Source of the DNA: Shewanella sp. VB17
GTDB taxonomy: Bacteria > Pseudomonadota > Gammaproteobacteria > Enterobacterales > Shewanellaceae
Direction of reading: 5' to 3'
DNA: 64,000 nucleotides
Assembly (NCBI RefSeq): GCF_013248905.1
Contig: NZ_JABRVS010000001.1
Span: forward strand, 248,001-312,000
The position numbers and the translations under genes were made by a program. The notes under the pieces are model-generated. The model had not been told where the DNA came from, did not search any database, and worked only from the letters and a program-made list of their open reading frames with translations. Shown in pieces: positions 25,168 to 34,407 of the stretch (position 1 is its first letter; each line of letters starts with the position of its first letter).

Positions 25168-26625
25168 TTAGTTTTTCCAGAACGTTGGTGTGAATAACAC
25201 TAATAAAGTAAACACTTCAAGGCGACCAAATAACATCGCAAGTAACAACACCCATTTAGCTCCGTCGCTTATACTGCCATAGTTACTCGCTACCTCACCG
25301 AGTCCTGGACCTAAATTATTCAAACAAGCCACTGTCGCACTAAAAGCGGTAATATCGTCAACTCCCATGGCCATTAGTAACAACATACAAACCACAAAAA
25401 CTAGCGCATAAGCAGAAAAAAAGCCCCAAACGGCATCAATAATCCTATCTGGTAATGCCTTATCCCCAATACGGATAGAGAACATGCCTCTTGGGTGAAC
25501 CAGACGCTTTAACTCTCTCGAACCTTGCTTTAAAAGCAAAATCATACGTATGACCTTGATGCCTCCGGCTGTCGAACCACCGCAGCCACCAATAAAACTC
25601 GAAAAGATAAGCAACATAGGCAAAAAAAGCGGCCACATGTGGAAGCTCTCGGTACCAAAACCTGCGGTAGTTGAAATAGAGACAGCCTGAAATAAGGCAA
25701 AGTCTAAAGTTTGTTCCGGTGAGTCATAGATATCTGAATGATAAAGGGTCGCGAAACATATTGCGGTTAGCGCCAACTGAACTGCAATGAGTGCTTTAAA
25801 TTCTGCATCTTTAAAATAAATTTTAAGATTAATACCTCGCCGAGTAAACGCAGCAAAATGTAGGCTAAAGTTTAGTGCGGCGATCAATAGAAATACCACA
25901 CACACCATATTGATTGCAGTACTATCAAAGTACCCCATACTAGCATCGTGAGTAGAAAAACCACCAATAGCTATGGTTGAAAATGAATGGCAGATGGCAT
26001 CAAAGACATCCATTCCAGCTACCCAGTAACAGAATGCACAAGCGATAGTTAATGCGAAGTAGATATACCACAGTGCTTTAGCTGTCTCGGCAATTCTAGG
26101 TGTCATTTTGCTATCTTTAACAGGTCCAGGCATTTCAGCTCTATACAACTGCATTCCGCCAATCCCCAGCATCGGTAAAATGGCGACAGCTAATACAATA
26201 ATCCCCATCCCGCCTAACCACTGTAATAGATGACGATAAAACAAGATAGCTTTAGGCAGAGAGTCTAGACCAACAATGACAGTGGCACCTGTCGTGGTTA
26301 ATGCTGAAAACGATTCAAAAAAACTGTCAGTGATACTAAGATCAGGTTGACTGGTAAAGATAAAAGGTACAGCACCAATAGAACCCAGCACTGCCCAGAA
26401 GAGTACAACTAGAAGAAAACCTTCTCGAGTTCGTAGATCTTTTTTATGCCTGCGATTGGGGTACCAAAGCATAAAACCAAGAAATAGACTGAGACAAAAT
26501 GCTTGTATAAAGGCTGTTCCGCCACCGTCTTTATAAATCACAGCGATCAGTGCCGGAGGAAGTAGAGATAATGAAAATAATCCCATTAATAAACCGGTGA
26601 TTCTTATTATTGTTCTATATTGCAT
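25168..26625 (-). CDS. trkH: Trk potassium uptake protein TrkH
   Basis: A 485-residue inner-membrane K+ channel subunit working with TrkA. It has the four pore-loop repeats: ALTTTGATVIVG, FSTIAIGGFSTHD, VSISTTAGFGTES and CLNNLGPGLGEV, each with a filter Gly, and about ten membrane helices. I chose ATG 26623-26625 (MQYRTIIRI) from family N-termini; the frame extends 15 codons to a GTG at 26670. It sits between yigZ and hemG in the usual order. Confidence 0.95.
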   Translation of the reverse strand: MQYRTIIRITGLLMGLFSLSLLPPALIAVIYKDGGGTAFIQAFCLSLFLGFMLWYPNRRHKKDLRTREGFLLVVLFWAVLGSIGAVPFIFTSQPDLSITDSFFESFSALTTTGATVIVGLDSLPKAILFYRHLLQWLGGMGIIVLAVAILPMLGIGGMQLYRAEMPGPVKDSKMTPRIAETAKALWYIYFALTIACAFCYWVAGMDVFDAICHSFSTIAIGGFSTHDASMGYFDSTAINMVCVVFLLIAALNFSLHFAAFTRRGINLKIYFKDAEFKALIAVQLALTAICFATLYHSDIYDSPEQTLDFALFQAVSISTTAGFGTESFHMWPLFLPMLLIFSSFIGGCGGSTAGGIKVIRMILLLKQGSRELKRLVHPRGMFSIRIGDKALPDRIIDAVWGFFSAYALVFVVCMLLLMAMGVDDITAFSATVACLNNLGPGLGEVASNYGSISDGAKWVLLLAMLFGRLEVFTLLVLFTPTFWKN

Positions 26626-26728
26626 TGAGGTTATATAACGTCCGTAATTGATACGTGACAATCCGGCCACTCGGCTAGTTTCTCATATTTTTGTTACCCA
26701 TCACAGAAACAAGTAATCAAAATATCTC

Positions 26729-27358
26729 TTATTCAAGTAAATCAAACTTAGCCATTAAGCTGCCTTGACTAATACTCGCTAAATTCAGATTTAATTCTGT
26801 TTTAAATCGCTTAGGGATAGCAAAGCTTAAGGTTACTTTCTCCATGAAATCTCGTGCTTCTACTACTGCGTCATATTGAGCTAAAAGATGCTCAACATCT
26901 TTTAGCTGACTATATTCACAAATCAGAGAGCCGGAATAACGGATTTGTTTTAGCTGAGTCTGCAATTGAGTGAGACCTTGCTTTAATCCTGAGCTATAAG
27001 CTCTAACCAACCCACCTACACCAAGTTTTGTTCCGCCAAAATAACGAACAACAATTGCACCTATTTCCCCCACATTAGCCCCTTGTAAAGTTGCCAACAT
27101 AGGTCGACCTGCACTGCCTGTCGGCTCACCGTCATCACTGGATCCCATTGCAACAGTGTTAGTCGGATTTTGTGCAATAAAAGCATAGCAATAATGACTC
27201 GCTGCAGGATAACGCGTTTTAATGTTAGTGAGTGCACACTTAATCTCTTCGTATGACTGACAGTGGAAAATAAAAGAAATAAATCGACTGTGCTTTATCT
27301 CCTCTTCAATTATTAACTCTGCGGATGGGATCTGATAACTGTCAGTCAATATTGCCAC
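26729..27358 (-). CDS. yigZ: IMPACT/YigZ-family protein
   Basis: A 209-residue protein. The N-terminal UPF0029 (impact) domain reads IKHSRFISFIFHCQSYEEIK, then ASHYCYAFI, DDGEPTGSAGRPML and VRYFGGTKLGVGGLVRAY. The C-terminal part is the DUF1949-type domain. Bacterial YigZ has no settled role; the eukaryotic homologue IMPACT acts on translation control through GCN1. The start is GTG 27356-27358. It lies between pepQ (58 bp upstream) and trkH, as in E. coli. Confidence 0.93.
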   Translation of the reverse strand: MAILTDSYQIPSAELIIEEEIKHSRFISFIFHCQSYEEIKCALTNIKTRYPAASHYCYAFIAQNPTNTVAMGSSDDGEPTGSAGRPMLATLQGANVGEIGAIVVRYFGGTKLGVGGLVRAYSSGLKQGLTQLQTQLKQIRYSGSLICEYSQLKDVEHLLAQYDAVVEARDFMEKVTLSFAIPKRFKTELNLNLASISQGSLMAKFDLLE

Positions 27359-27416
27359 TCTCTTGTATCATTAATAGCCAATAGCACATCAATAAATTTA
27401 AATGTTTTGCAGCTAC

Positions 27417-28736
27417 TTAATGTAAACCACAATCTCTGGTTATGTTCTCATTACGATCAACATGAACAATGACATTATCTTCAATTCTTATTCCACCAAA
27501 CGGACGTAATTGATCAACTGTTTTCCAGTTAATTTGACTCTGACGATTATCCTGTTTTAATCCATCAAGTAGAGAATCGATAATGTAAAGACCAGGCTCT
27601 ATAGTCAACACTTGATTAACAGCTAACGTTCGGGTACATCGTAAAAATGGATGTGCATCAGGCGCGGCAATGTGAGTACCGCGTTCATCATGTAAAAAAC
27701 CTCCTACATCATGAACCTGAAGACCTAACATATGACCTAAACCATGGGGAAAGAAAACACTGGTTATTCCTTGTTCTATTAATCCTTGTAAATCACCAGA
27801 GACAATATCAAAATCCACTAAAATTTTAGCTATTTTCTGATGAGTCAGAATGTGTAAGTCTACATATTTAATCCCTGGACGCATCATGGCAACAAGCTCA
27901 AGCTGCATTCTGTCCATTGCCTCAATCAGTTCGCTAAAGATGTTTTTTTCAAACGCATAGGTTCTGGTTATGTCTGAGGCATAGCCGAAAAAATTAGCTC
28001 CTGCATCAATAAGAAAAGAATAGCGATTATCAGGGCGTTGAGACGCCAACTTGGTGTAATGTAAAATAGACGCGTTTTCATTTAGTGCAATAATATTTCC
28101 ATAGGGGACTTCATTTTCACCCTGATTAGTGGCTGTTAAATATTGTTGCTGGATTTCAAATTCACTACCACCATTGAAAAACGCATTTTTAGCAGCGATA
28201 TGACCTTGAATAGCAATCTCATTAGATTTGCGCATACAAGTCAATTCATACAATGTTTTACTCGCTCTATGGTAGTGTAAATAGCTTATCACAGCATCAG
28301 GATTACGGGTTTTAAAGCCGAGTACTTCTGCAACATCTAAATGTTCACCAATATAAGCCCAATGGGTCAGATCATTGGGTAGTAATTCAGCCACTTTATC
28401 AGCCTTACTCAACAATTTGATCTCCACATGTTCAATCCAAAAAGCATCTGGAAGTTCATCCACCTTATGCCAAAAATCTACCGGACGATAAAAGATTAAC
28501 TGAGGTTTGTCTCGGCCATTGACCAGTAACCAACAATGGGGATTGTCTAATAGTGGCAACCAAGCTTTAAAGTGAGGATTAACTTTAAACGGATAATCCA
28601 AATCATCGAGGAATTGTCTATGAGGTTGGCCTGAATGAATCACCAAACCAGATATTTTTTCACGTGAGATAATCTCTGCAACACGACGATTTAACTCCGC
28701 TATATGAGATTCGAAATGATTAGCTTGCTGATCCAT
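27417..28736 (-). CDS. pepQ: Xaa-Pro dipeptidase PepQ
   Basis: A 439-residue cytoplasmic metallopeptidase that cleaves dipeptides with C-terminal Pro. The pita-bread fold metal ligands are visible: Asp pair in FLIDAGANFFGYASDITRTY, His in FPHGLGHMLGLQVHDVGG, Glu in VLTIEPGLYII and Glu in GGIRIEDNVIV. The start ATG is at 28734-28736. It diverges from fadBA over a 241-bp gap and heads the pepQ-yigZ-trkH-hemG run. Confidence 0.97.
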   Translation of the reverse strand: MDQQANHFESHIAELNRRVAEIISREKISGLVIHSGQPHRQFLDDLDYPFKVNPHFKAWLPLLDNPHCWLLVNGRDKPQLIFYRPVDFWHKVDELPDAFWIEHVEIKLLSKADKVAELLPNDLTHWAYIGEHLDVAEVLGFKTRNPDAVISYLHYHRASKTLYELTCMRKSNEIAIQGHIAAKNAFFNGGSEFEIQQQYLTATNQGENEVPYGNIIALNENASILHYTKLASQRPDNRYSFLIDAGANFFGYASDITRTYAFEKNIFSELIEAMDRMQLELVAMMRPGIKYVDLHILTHQKIAKILVDFDIVSGDLQGLIEQGITSVFFPHGLGHMLGLQVHDVGGFLHDERGTHIAAPDAHPFLRCTRTLAVNQVLTIEPGLYIIDSLLDGLKQDNRQSQINWKTVDQLRPFGGIRIEDNVIVHVDRNENITRDCGLH

Positions 28737-28828
28737 ATGCTATTTCCCATTGTTAGTTCTAACTCTTTAAAATCTGTAATTAAAACAGTCTACCATAAAG
28801 TATAAAAATCACTCTACTATGAAAAAAT

Positions 28829-28842
28829 CAAACACCTGTTTA
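28829..28842. promoter_or_regulatory. Possible PsrA-type operator between pepQ and fadB
   Basis: CAAAC-ACCT-GTTTA fits the (G/C)AAAC-N2-4-GTTT(G/C) pattern recalled for PsrA, the fatty-acid-responsive TetR repressor of beta-oxidation genes in Shewanella and Pseudomonas, except for the last base. It is 136 bp upstream of fadB. Assigned by eye. Confidence 0.35.
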
Positions 28843-28977
28843 AATTGGTGTTGTAATTTTTTCATTTTAGAAGCACACTGAGACTTAGTGCGGTCAAATG
28901 ATGGCCTGCTGTGAGATAGCGACGTTACCCCCAGAACATACAATGAAAGGCATGTATCACGCAAAAGGAAGCACGCA

Positions 28978-31128
28978 ATGATCTACCAAAGTCCTACAAT
29001 TCAGGTTGAGTTACTTGAAGACAATATTGCTCGGTTATGCTTTAACGCAACTGGCTCTGTCAATAAGTTAGACAAAGAGACATTAGACTCTCTCGACGCT
29101 GCATTAGATGCAATTAAGCAAGACGCTAGCATTCAAGCTCTTGTCCTCACATCAGCAAAATCGGCCTTTATTGTCGGTGCTGATATCACTGAGTTTCTTG
29201 GTTTATTTTCTCAAGAAGAGAGCATACTTCTTTCTTGGATCACTCAAGCGAACGTGGTTTTCAATAAAATTGAAGATTTACCGTTCCCAACTATTTCGGC
29301 CATTAACGGTTTTGCATTAGGTGGAGGATTTGAGACCGTACTCGCAACCGATTTCCGCATTGCAGATACCACCGCTAAACTAGGCCTCCCTGAAACAAAA
29401 CTAGGAATAATGCCAGGTTTTGGCGGTACAGTCCGCTTGCCTCGTCTAATTGGTGCAGATAATGCCCTTGAATGGATCACCACGGGTAAAAATCACCAAC
29501 CAGAAGCGGCACTGCAAGTTGGTGCTATCGACGCCATTGTCGCTTCGGAAAATTTAGAGGCATCGGCTATTGCCATGCTCAAAGAAGCACTTGCAGAAAA
29601 ACTCAGTTGGCAGGATCGTCGTGCTAAAAAGCAAGCTCGGCTTAACCTACCAAAACTTGAAGCTATGATGTCATTCGCTACAGCCAAAGGCATGGTATTT
29701 AAGATAGCAGGCAAACACTACCCAGCGCCGATGGCTGTCATTGATGTGATCGAGCAAGCAGCTACCTGTGAACGTGCTGAGGCACTAAAAATAGAGCATC
29801 AGGCCTTTATCACGTTAGCAAAAACTGATGCCGCTCAAGCATTAATCGGTATTTTTCTTAACAATCAATTTGTTAAGAGTAAAGCAAAGAAAGCGGCGTC
29901 ACTAGCTAAAAAACTCGACACTGCAGCAGTGCTTGGTGCCGGCATTATGGGTGGTGGTATCGCTTACCAAAGTGCCAGCAAAGGCACCCCCATTGTAATG
30001 AAAGACATTGCACAGCCAGCACTGGAACTTGGTCTAGATGTAGCTTCTAAGCTACTGACATCACAGATAAAACGTGGCCGTTCAACACCAGAAAAAATGG
30101 CAAAAGTGCTTAATAATATTACGGCTACGCTAGATTACACTGCAATTAAAGATGTAGATGTTGTGGTTGAAGCCGTTGTCGAGCACCCCAAAGTTAAATC
30201 CACGGTTCTTGCTGAAGTTGAACAGCATGTTTCACCCGATGCCATCATCACATCAAACACTTCAACAATCTCAATTAACTTACTCGCAAAAAGCCTCGAA
30301 AAGCCTGAACGTTTTTGTGGCATGCACTTCTTTAATCCGGTACATAAAATGCCACTTGTAGAGATTATTCGTGGTGAGCATAGTTCAGAAGAAACCATAG
30401 CATCGGTTGTTGCTTATGCTACCAAAATGGGAAAAACCCCAATTGTCGTTAATGACTGCCCAGGTTTTTTCGTTAACCGCGTACTCTTTCCTTACTTTGT
30501 CGGCTTCAGTGGTCTACTTGCCGATGGTGCTGATTTTGCCGCTATCGATAAAGTGATGGAAAAACAATTTGGTTGGCCTATGGGTCCTGCATACTTACTT
30601 GATGTTGTTGGTATTGATACCGGTCACCATGCTCAAAATGTGATGGCTGAAGGCTTCCCAGATCGTATGGGCCGCAGCAGTAAAGATGCAATTAGTGTGA
30701 TGTTCGAGCAAGAACGCTTCGGACAGAAAAATGGTAAAGGTTTCTATACCTATTCTGTCGATCGCCGCGGTAAACCAAAGAAAGATATCGATCCAATCAG
30801 CTATGAGTTATTAGGTGCTGAATTTGGCAAGCTAACTGAATTTGAATCCGATGAAATTATTGCACGTACTATGATCCCCATGATCATTGAAACAGTTCGC
30901 TGTCTCGAAGAGGGTATTATTGCTACGCCAGCTGAAGCAGATATGGGACTGGTATTGGGCCTTGGCTTCCCACCATTCAAGGGGGGTGTATTCCGCTATA
31001 TTGATACGATGGGGATCGCGAATTTCGTTACTCTTGCTGATAAATATGCTCATTTGGGTGAACTGTATCAAGCGACTGATGCAATGCGTGAACTTGCCGC
31101 TAATAATGGCAGCTACTACCAGGTTTAA
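28978..31128 (+). CDS. fadB: Fatty acid oxidation complex alpha subunit FadB
   Basis: A 716-residue multifunctional beta-oxidation enzyme: enoyl-CoA hydratase/isomerase N-terminal half (about 1-190, with GFALGGGFETVLATDFRIA carrying a catalytic Glu, and GLPETKLGIMPGFGGTVRLPR) and 3-hydroxyacyl-CoA dehydrogenase C-terminal half (about 310-715). The NAD-binding turn is AAVLGAGIMGGGIAYQSA and the catalytic His is in FCGMHFFNPVHKMPLVEII. The ATG at 28978 has AAGGAAG upstream. fadA follows after 21 bp. Confidence 0.98.
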   Translation: MIYQSPTIQVELLEDNIARLCFNATGSVNKLDKETLDSLDAALDAIKQDASIQALVLTSAKSAFIVGADITEFLGLFSQEESILLSWITQANVVFNKIEDLPFPTISAINGFALGGGFETVLATDFRIADTTAKLGLPETKLGIMPGFGGTVRLPRLIGADNALEWITTGKNHQPEAALQVGAIDAIVASENLEASAIAMLKEALAEKLSWQDRRAKKQARLNLPKLEAMMSFATAKGMVFKIAGKHYPAPMAVIDVIEQAATCERAEALKIEHQAFITLAKTDAAQALIGIFLNNQFVKSKAKKAASLAKKLDTAAVLGAGIMGGGIAYQSASKGTPIVMKDIAQPALELGLDVASKLLTSQIKRGRSTPEKMAKVLNNITATLDYTAIKDVDVVVEAVVEHPKVKSTVLAEVEQHVSPDAIITSNTSTISINLLAKSLEKPERFCGMHFFNPVHKMPLVEIIRGEHSSEETIASVVAYATKMGKTPIVVNDCPGFFVNRVLFPYFVGFSGLLADGADFAAIDKVMEKQFGWPMGPAYLLDVVGIDTGHHAQNVMAEGFPDRMGRSSKDAISVMFEQERFGQKNGKGFYTYSVDRRGKPKKDIDPISYELLGAEFGKLTEFESDEIIARTMIPMIIETVRCLEEGIIATPAEADMGLVLGLGFPPFKGGVFRYIDTMGIANFVTLADKYAHLGELYQATDAMRELAANNGSYYQV

Positions 31129-31149
31129 TAAGTGGGAAGGAATAGAACA

Positions 31150-32313
31150 ATGAAACAAGCCGTTATCGTAGATTGTATCCGTACTCCCATGGGCCGCTCT
31201 AAGGCTGGAGTATTTAGAAACGTACGCGCAGAGACACTTTCAGCAGAATTGATGAAAGCACTGCTCGCTCGAAATCCAAAGCTAAACCCTCAAGACATCG
31301 AAGATGTGATCTGGGGTTGTGTACAACAAACACTAGAGCAAGGTTTCAATATTGCCCGTAATGCATCACTCCTAGCTGGCATTCCAAAAGAAGCTGGTGC
31401 GGTAACCGTTAACCGTCTTTGTGGTTCATCTATGGATGCGCTACATCAAGCAGCTCGCGCTATCATGACAGGACAAGGTGATACATTCATAGTCGGTGGT
31501 GTTGAGCACATGGGCCATGTCCCTATGAGCCACGGTGTCGATTTTCATCCCGGTCTTGCTAACAATGTCGCAAAAGCTTCTGGCATGATGGGACTTACCG
31601 CAGAAATGCTCGGTAAGATGCACGGTATCACTCGTGAACAACAAGATGAATTTGCTGTGCGTTCGCATCAACGCGCACACGCAGCAACGGTTGAAGGACG
31701 TTTTGCTAACGAAATTCATCCTATCGAAGGTCACGATGCCAATGGGGTATTGATCAAGGTTGAACATGATGAAGTGATCCGCCCTGAAACCTCAATGGAA
31801 TCATTGTCCGGATTACGGCCAGCATTTGATCCTGTCAACGGAACTGTAACAGCAGGAACGTCATCAGCCTTGTCTGACGGTGCTTCGGCTATGCTAGTGA
31901 TGGAAGAAGAAAAAGCCAAAGCATTAGGCTTACCTATTCGAGCACGCATTCGCTCCATGGCTGTTGCAGGTTGTGATGCTGCTATTATGGGGTACGGCCC
32001 AGTCCCAGCGACTAAAAAAGCACTGGAGCGCGCAGGATTAAGCATTGATGATATTGATGTTATCGAGCTCAATGAAGCCTTTGCTGCTCAGTCACTTCCT
32101 TGTGTAAAAGAGTTAGGTTTGATGGATGTCGCCGATGAAAAAATAAACCTCAACGGTGGAGCTATCGCTCTAGGTCATCCACTGGGTTGTTCTGGCACCC
32201 GTATATCAACGACACTTATCAACCTCATGGAAGATAAGAATGCTAAATATGGCTTAGCCACCATGTGTATCGGTCTAGGACAAGGTATCGCAACAATATT
32301 TGAACGACCATAA
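31150..32313 (+). CDS. fadA: 3-ketoacyl-CoA thiolase FadA
   Basis: A 387-residue thiolase, the beta subunit of the fatty acid oxidation complex. The acyl-accepting Cys is in VNRLCGSSMDALHQAA (about residue 91), with the C-terminal His and Cys motifs NEAFAAQSLP, NGGAIALGHPLGCSGTRI and CIGLGQG. ATG 31150 with GGAAGGAA upstream fits family N-termini (MKQAVIVDCIRTP); the frame extends six codons upstream. The last 29 bp (32285-32313) recur with one mismatch at 37321-37349. Confidence 0.98.
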   Translation: MKQAVIVDCIRTPMGRSKAGVFRNVRAETLSAELMKALLARNPKLNPQDIEDVIWGCVQQTLEQGFNIARNASLLAGIPKEAGAVTVNRLCGSSMDALHQAARAIMTGQGDTFIVGGVEHMGHVPMSHGVDFHPGLANNVAKASGMMGLTAEMLGKMHGITREQQDEFAVRSHQRAHAATVEGRFANEIHPIEGHDANGVLIKVEHDEVIRPETSMESLSGLRPAFDPVNGTVTAGTSSALSDGASAMLVMEEEKAKALGLPIRARIRSMAVAGCDAAIMGYGPVPATKKALERAGLSIDDIDVIELNEAFAAQSLPCVKELGLMDVADEKINLNGGAIALGHPLGCSGTRISTTLINLMEDKNAKYGLATMCIGLGQGIATIFERP

Positions 32314-32333
32314 ATAAACGTCCTCAAGAGAAT

Positions 32334-32358
32334 AAAAACCAGCCTAGGCTGGTTTTTT
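32334..32358. terminator. Terminator between convergent fadA and MltC-like gene
   Basis: AAAAACCAGC paired with GCTGGTTTTT around a four-base CTAG tip, ending in a T6 run on the plus strand. A runs on the other side let it serve both convergent genes. Confidence 0.85.
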
Positions 32359-32359
32359 G

Positions 32360-33697
32360 CTAAATTTTGTTTTCATATAAAGCAATTCTTCCACTCACCT
32401 TCTCTAGATAATGTTTAGTTTCATCGTAAGGTAGATTTAGCAGCAGATGTTGATACACCTCATCGGGTTCCATCTTATTAATCACTTTCGAAGCCTTATA
32501 TATATTGCGGGTGCCATCTAGATTGAATGCTTTAGCGACATTTCCAGCCCCGGTATTATAGGCTGCAATCATGCAGTGCATTCGGCTCTCATCATTAATA
32601 ATCGCCTTGAGGTAACGCTTGTCTAAGATATTTAGATATGCCGCCCCCGTCTCAACATTAATCATGGGTAAATAAAGCTCGCTTGAACTCATTGGCTTAT
32701 TAACTTTACGAATAAAGTTATTAACATCAACTCCAGCGCTTGTTGGGACAATTTGCATCAAACCATAAGCAGGTATAGGTGATGTGGCTTTAGGGTCGAA
32801 ACTCGATTCAGAGTGAATAACCGCCATAATTAATGCGGATGGCACTTGCCAGCGAAGTCCTTCCGTCTGAGCCAAATCCACCACTTTTGCAGCCCTTACA
32901 CTCAAGCTATTTTTAGGCAGGCTCACTCGGTACTGAATGACCTTTTTTTCAACTAACCCTGTCTGCTGTTTAACTAATTTTCTTTGCTGCATATACTGGT
33001 CGTCTAATTTTATCAGCCTCTCTTTGGCCACATTTAACAGTTTATTTTTTTTCTGATTCGACACTCGCTCAACGATATCCATAGAAACACTGTCTAACTT
33101 AGTGAGCTGTGCCGAATCAAGCTCCTTATCAATTTCCAATAATTGAGCTTTGGTTTGCTCAATTATCACCTGCTTAGCCTGCTGCTCATTACGATTAGAG
33201 AAGCTCACAGCACTAATTTGTAACTTACCTCGTTTAACGAGATCTTCCTCGCTGACTAATGAGAAAACATTTGAATGACTGTTTTCAGCCAAGGATTTCA
33301 CTTCATTGTTTAGCTTTTGTTTGATTTGCTCATCTGTTAGCTCGCTATCGACTATGATGGAAACCGTTAACTCATTAGCTTCATAATCAACCACAGATTT
33401 AATATTTTTATCTGCAGAATACTCCACGCTCTTCTGTCGCTGAGAAACATCTCCTGTCCCCCACTTACCGATAATTTCAGCTCGATATTGATCAAATGCT
33501 TTCAAATACTGTACTCGCCAGTGTTCATACTCAGCCATATAAGCAAAAACAAAGCCGCTATATTCCTTGGCTTGTCGCTCTTGCAACTTACCTGTATTTT
33601 CAATCTCTGCATCTAACTCAACAAAGCTATCAGATGCCAGAGTCAATTGACTTAACAATAATGAACAAGCGATTAAGCAAGTAAAACGTAAATTCAT
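32360..33697 (-). CDS. MltC-like murein transglycosylase with DUF3393-type N-terminal region
   Basis: A 445-residue exported protein; signal peptide at residues 1-21 (LIACSLLLSQLTLAS). There is no lipobox Cys, unlike E. coli MltC, which is a lipoprotein of about 360 residues. The middle (about 60-250) resembles the MltC N-terminal domain (VDYEANELTVSIIVD), with extra charged helical sequence. The C-terminal SLT domain has the catalytic Glu in ALIMAVIHSESSFDPKA, then YGLMQIVPTSAG and MIAAYNTGAGNV. These enzymes cut glycan strands in the periplasm. Start ATG 33695-33697 has AAGGAT upstream. It is the last gene of the envelope block, separated from it by a hairpin. Confidence 0.9.
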   Translation of the reverse strand: MNLRFTCLIACSLLLSQLTLASDSFVELDAEIENTGKLQERQAKEYSGFVFAYMAEYEHWRVQYLKAFDQYRAEIIGKWGTGDVSQRQKSVEYSADKNIKSVVDYEANELTVSIIVDSELTDEQIKQKLNNEVKSLAENSHSNVFSLVSEEDLVKRGKLQISAVSFSNRNEQQAKQVIIEQTKAQLLEIDKELDSAQLTKLDSVSMDIVERVSNQKKNKLLNVAKERLIKLDDQYMQQRKLVKQQTGLVEKKVIQYRVSLPKNSLSVRAAKVVDLAQTEGLRWQVPSALIMAVIHSESSFDPKATSPIPAYGLMQIVPTSAGVDVNNFIRKVNKPMSSSELYLPMINVETGAAYLNILDKRYLKAIINDESRMHCMIAAYNTGAGNVAKAFNLDGTRNIYKASKVINKMEPDEVYQHLLLNLPYDETKHYLEKVSGRIALYENKI

Positions 33698-33729
33698 ATG
33701 CAACATCCTTTTATAGCAATACAAAGTAG

Positions 33730-33753
33730 AATGGGCTAATTATTTAGCCCATT
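33730..33753. terminator. Hairpin between LPP20 lipoprotein gene and MltC-like gene
   Basis: AATGGGCTAA/TTAGCCCATT, perfect 10-bp stem with a TTAT loop, 49 bp past the lipoprotein stop and 33 bp before the MltC-like start. The T run is weak, so it may limit rather than stop read-through. Confidence 0.6.
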
Positions 33754-33801
33754 CTATTTAACTCGCCCTTAAACCAATAAAAGCTTAAGCCATTAATTAA
33801 A

Positions 33802-34398
33802 TTATATTTTTTGTAGTGAGGATAAAACAGCTTCTAGATTTTCGGCGGCTTTTTTGTTGTTAAACTTATTCCATAGTTGAGGATCTTTTTGTCCTGCCGC
33901 AGCAACGACTTTAGCCAGATTGGCATCGTAAGTAACCTTGTCCATGCCAACTAACGTATATAAACCGCCACCAGGGCTGCGCTGCGTCACAATCACCCGA
34001 CTATTTGATAAAGTCCGACTAGTGACATTTTTAGTCACAGTTTCAAAGTATTCAGTGACCTCTTCAGATACATTGTCTGTTGTCGACACCATGTTCGCTT
34101 GTGTTGCCTGTTTAAATAGTGTGTTGACGTTCGACTCAAACTGCTGAGCTAAACGAGCACGGGCATCATTAGTCGCAATATCACGCATAATACTTAACCC
34201 AGCAACACTTTTCTTTGAATAACCAACCGCGCCAATTTCAATACCATCTGGCATCACATCACAAATCCAACGAGGCGCACTAACTGTCACTGCATCCGGA
34301 TAGAAACAATCAATTTGCTGTACATTTTTAACGGTATCATTGCTTTGACATCCTGACAAAAATACTAAAATCGCGACTGTAAAATAATTTTTTTTCAT
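33802..34398 (-). CDS. LPP20-family lipoprotein
   Basis: A 198-residue outer-membrane-type lipoprotein. Lipobox LSGC with Cys17 followed by Gln, so no Asp+2 inner-membrane retention signal. The body matches the LPP20/FlgP-like fold: APRWICDVMPDGIEIGAVGYSKKS, then IMRDIATNDARARLAQQFE and a closing GLYTLVGMDKVTYDANLAKVV. In Vibrio, FlgP of this family works with FlgO and FlgT around the flagellar basal body. This cluster is not beside flagellar genes, so the role is open. The gene lies 9 bp after its upstream neighbour. Confidence 0.82.
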   Translation of the reverse strand: MKKNYFTVAILVFLSGCQSNDTVKNVQQIDCFYPDAVTVSAPRWICDVMPDGIEIGAVGYSKKSVAGLSIMRDIATNDARARLAQQFESNVNTLFKQATQANMVSTTDNVSEEVTEYFETVTKNVTSRTLSNSRVIVTQRSPGGGLYTLVGMDKVTYDANLAKVVAAAGQKDPQLWNKFNNKKAAENLEAVLSSLQKI

Positions 34399-34407
34399 AC
34401 TATTCCC

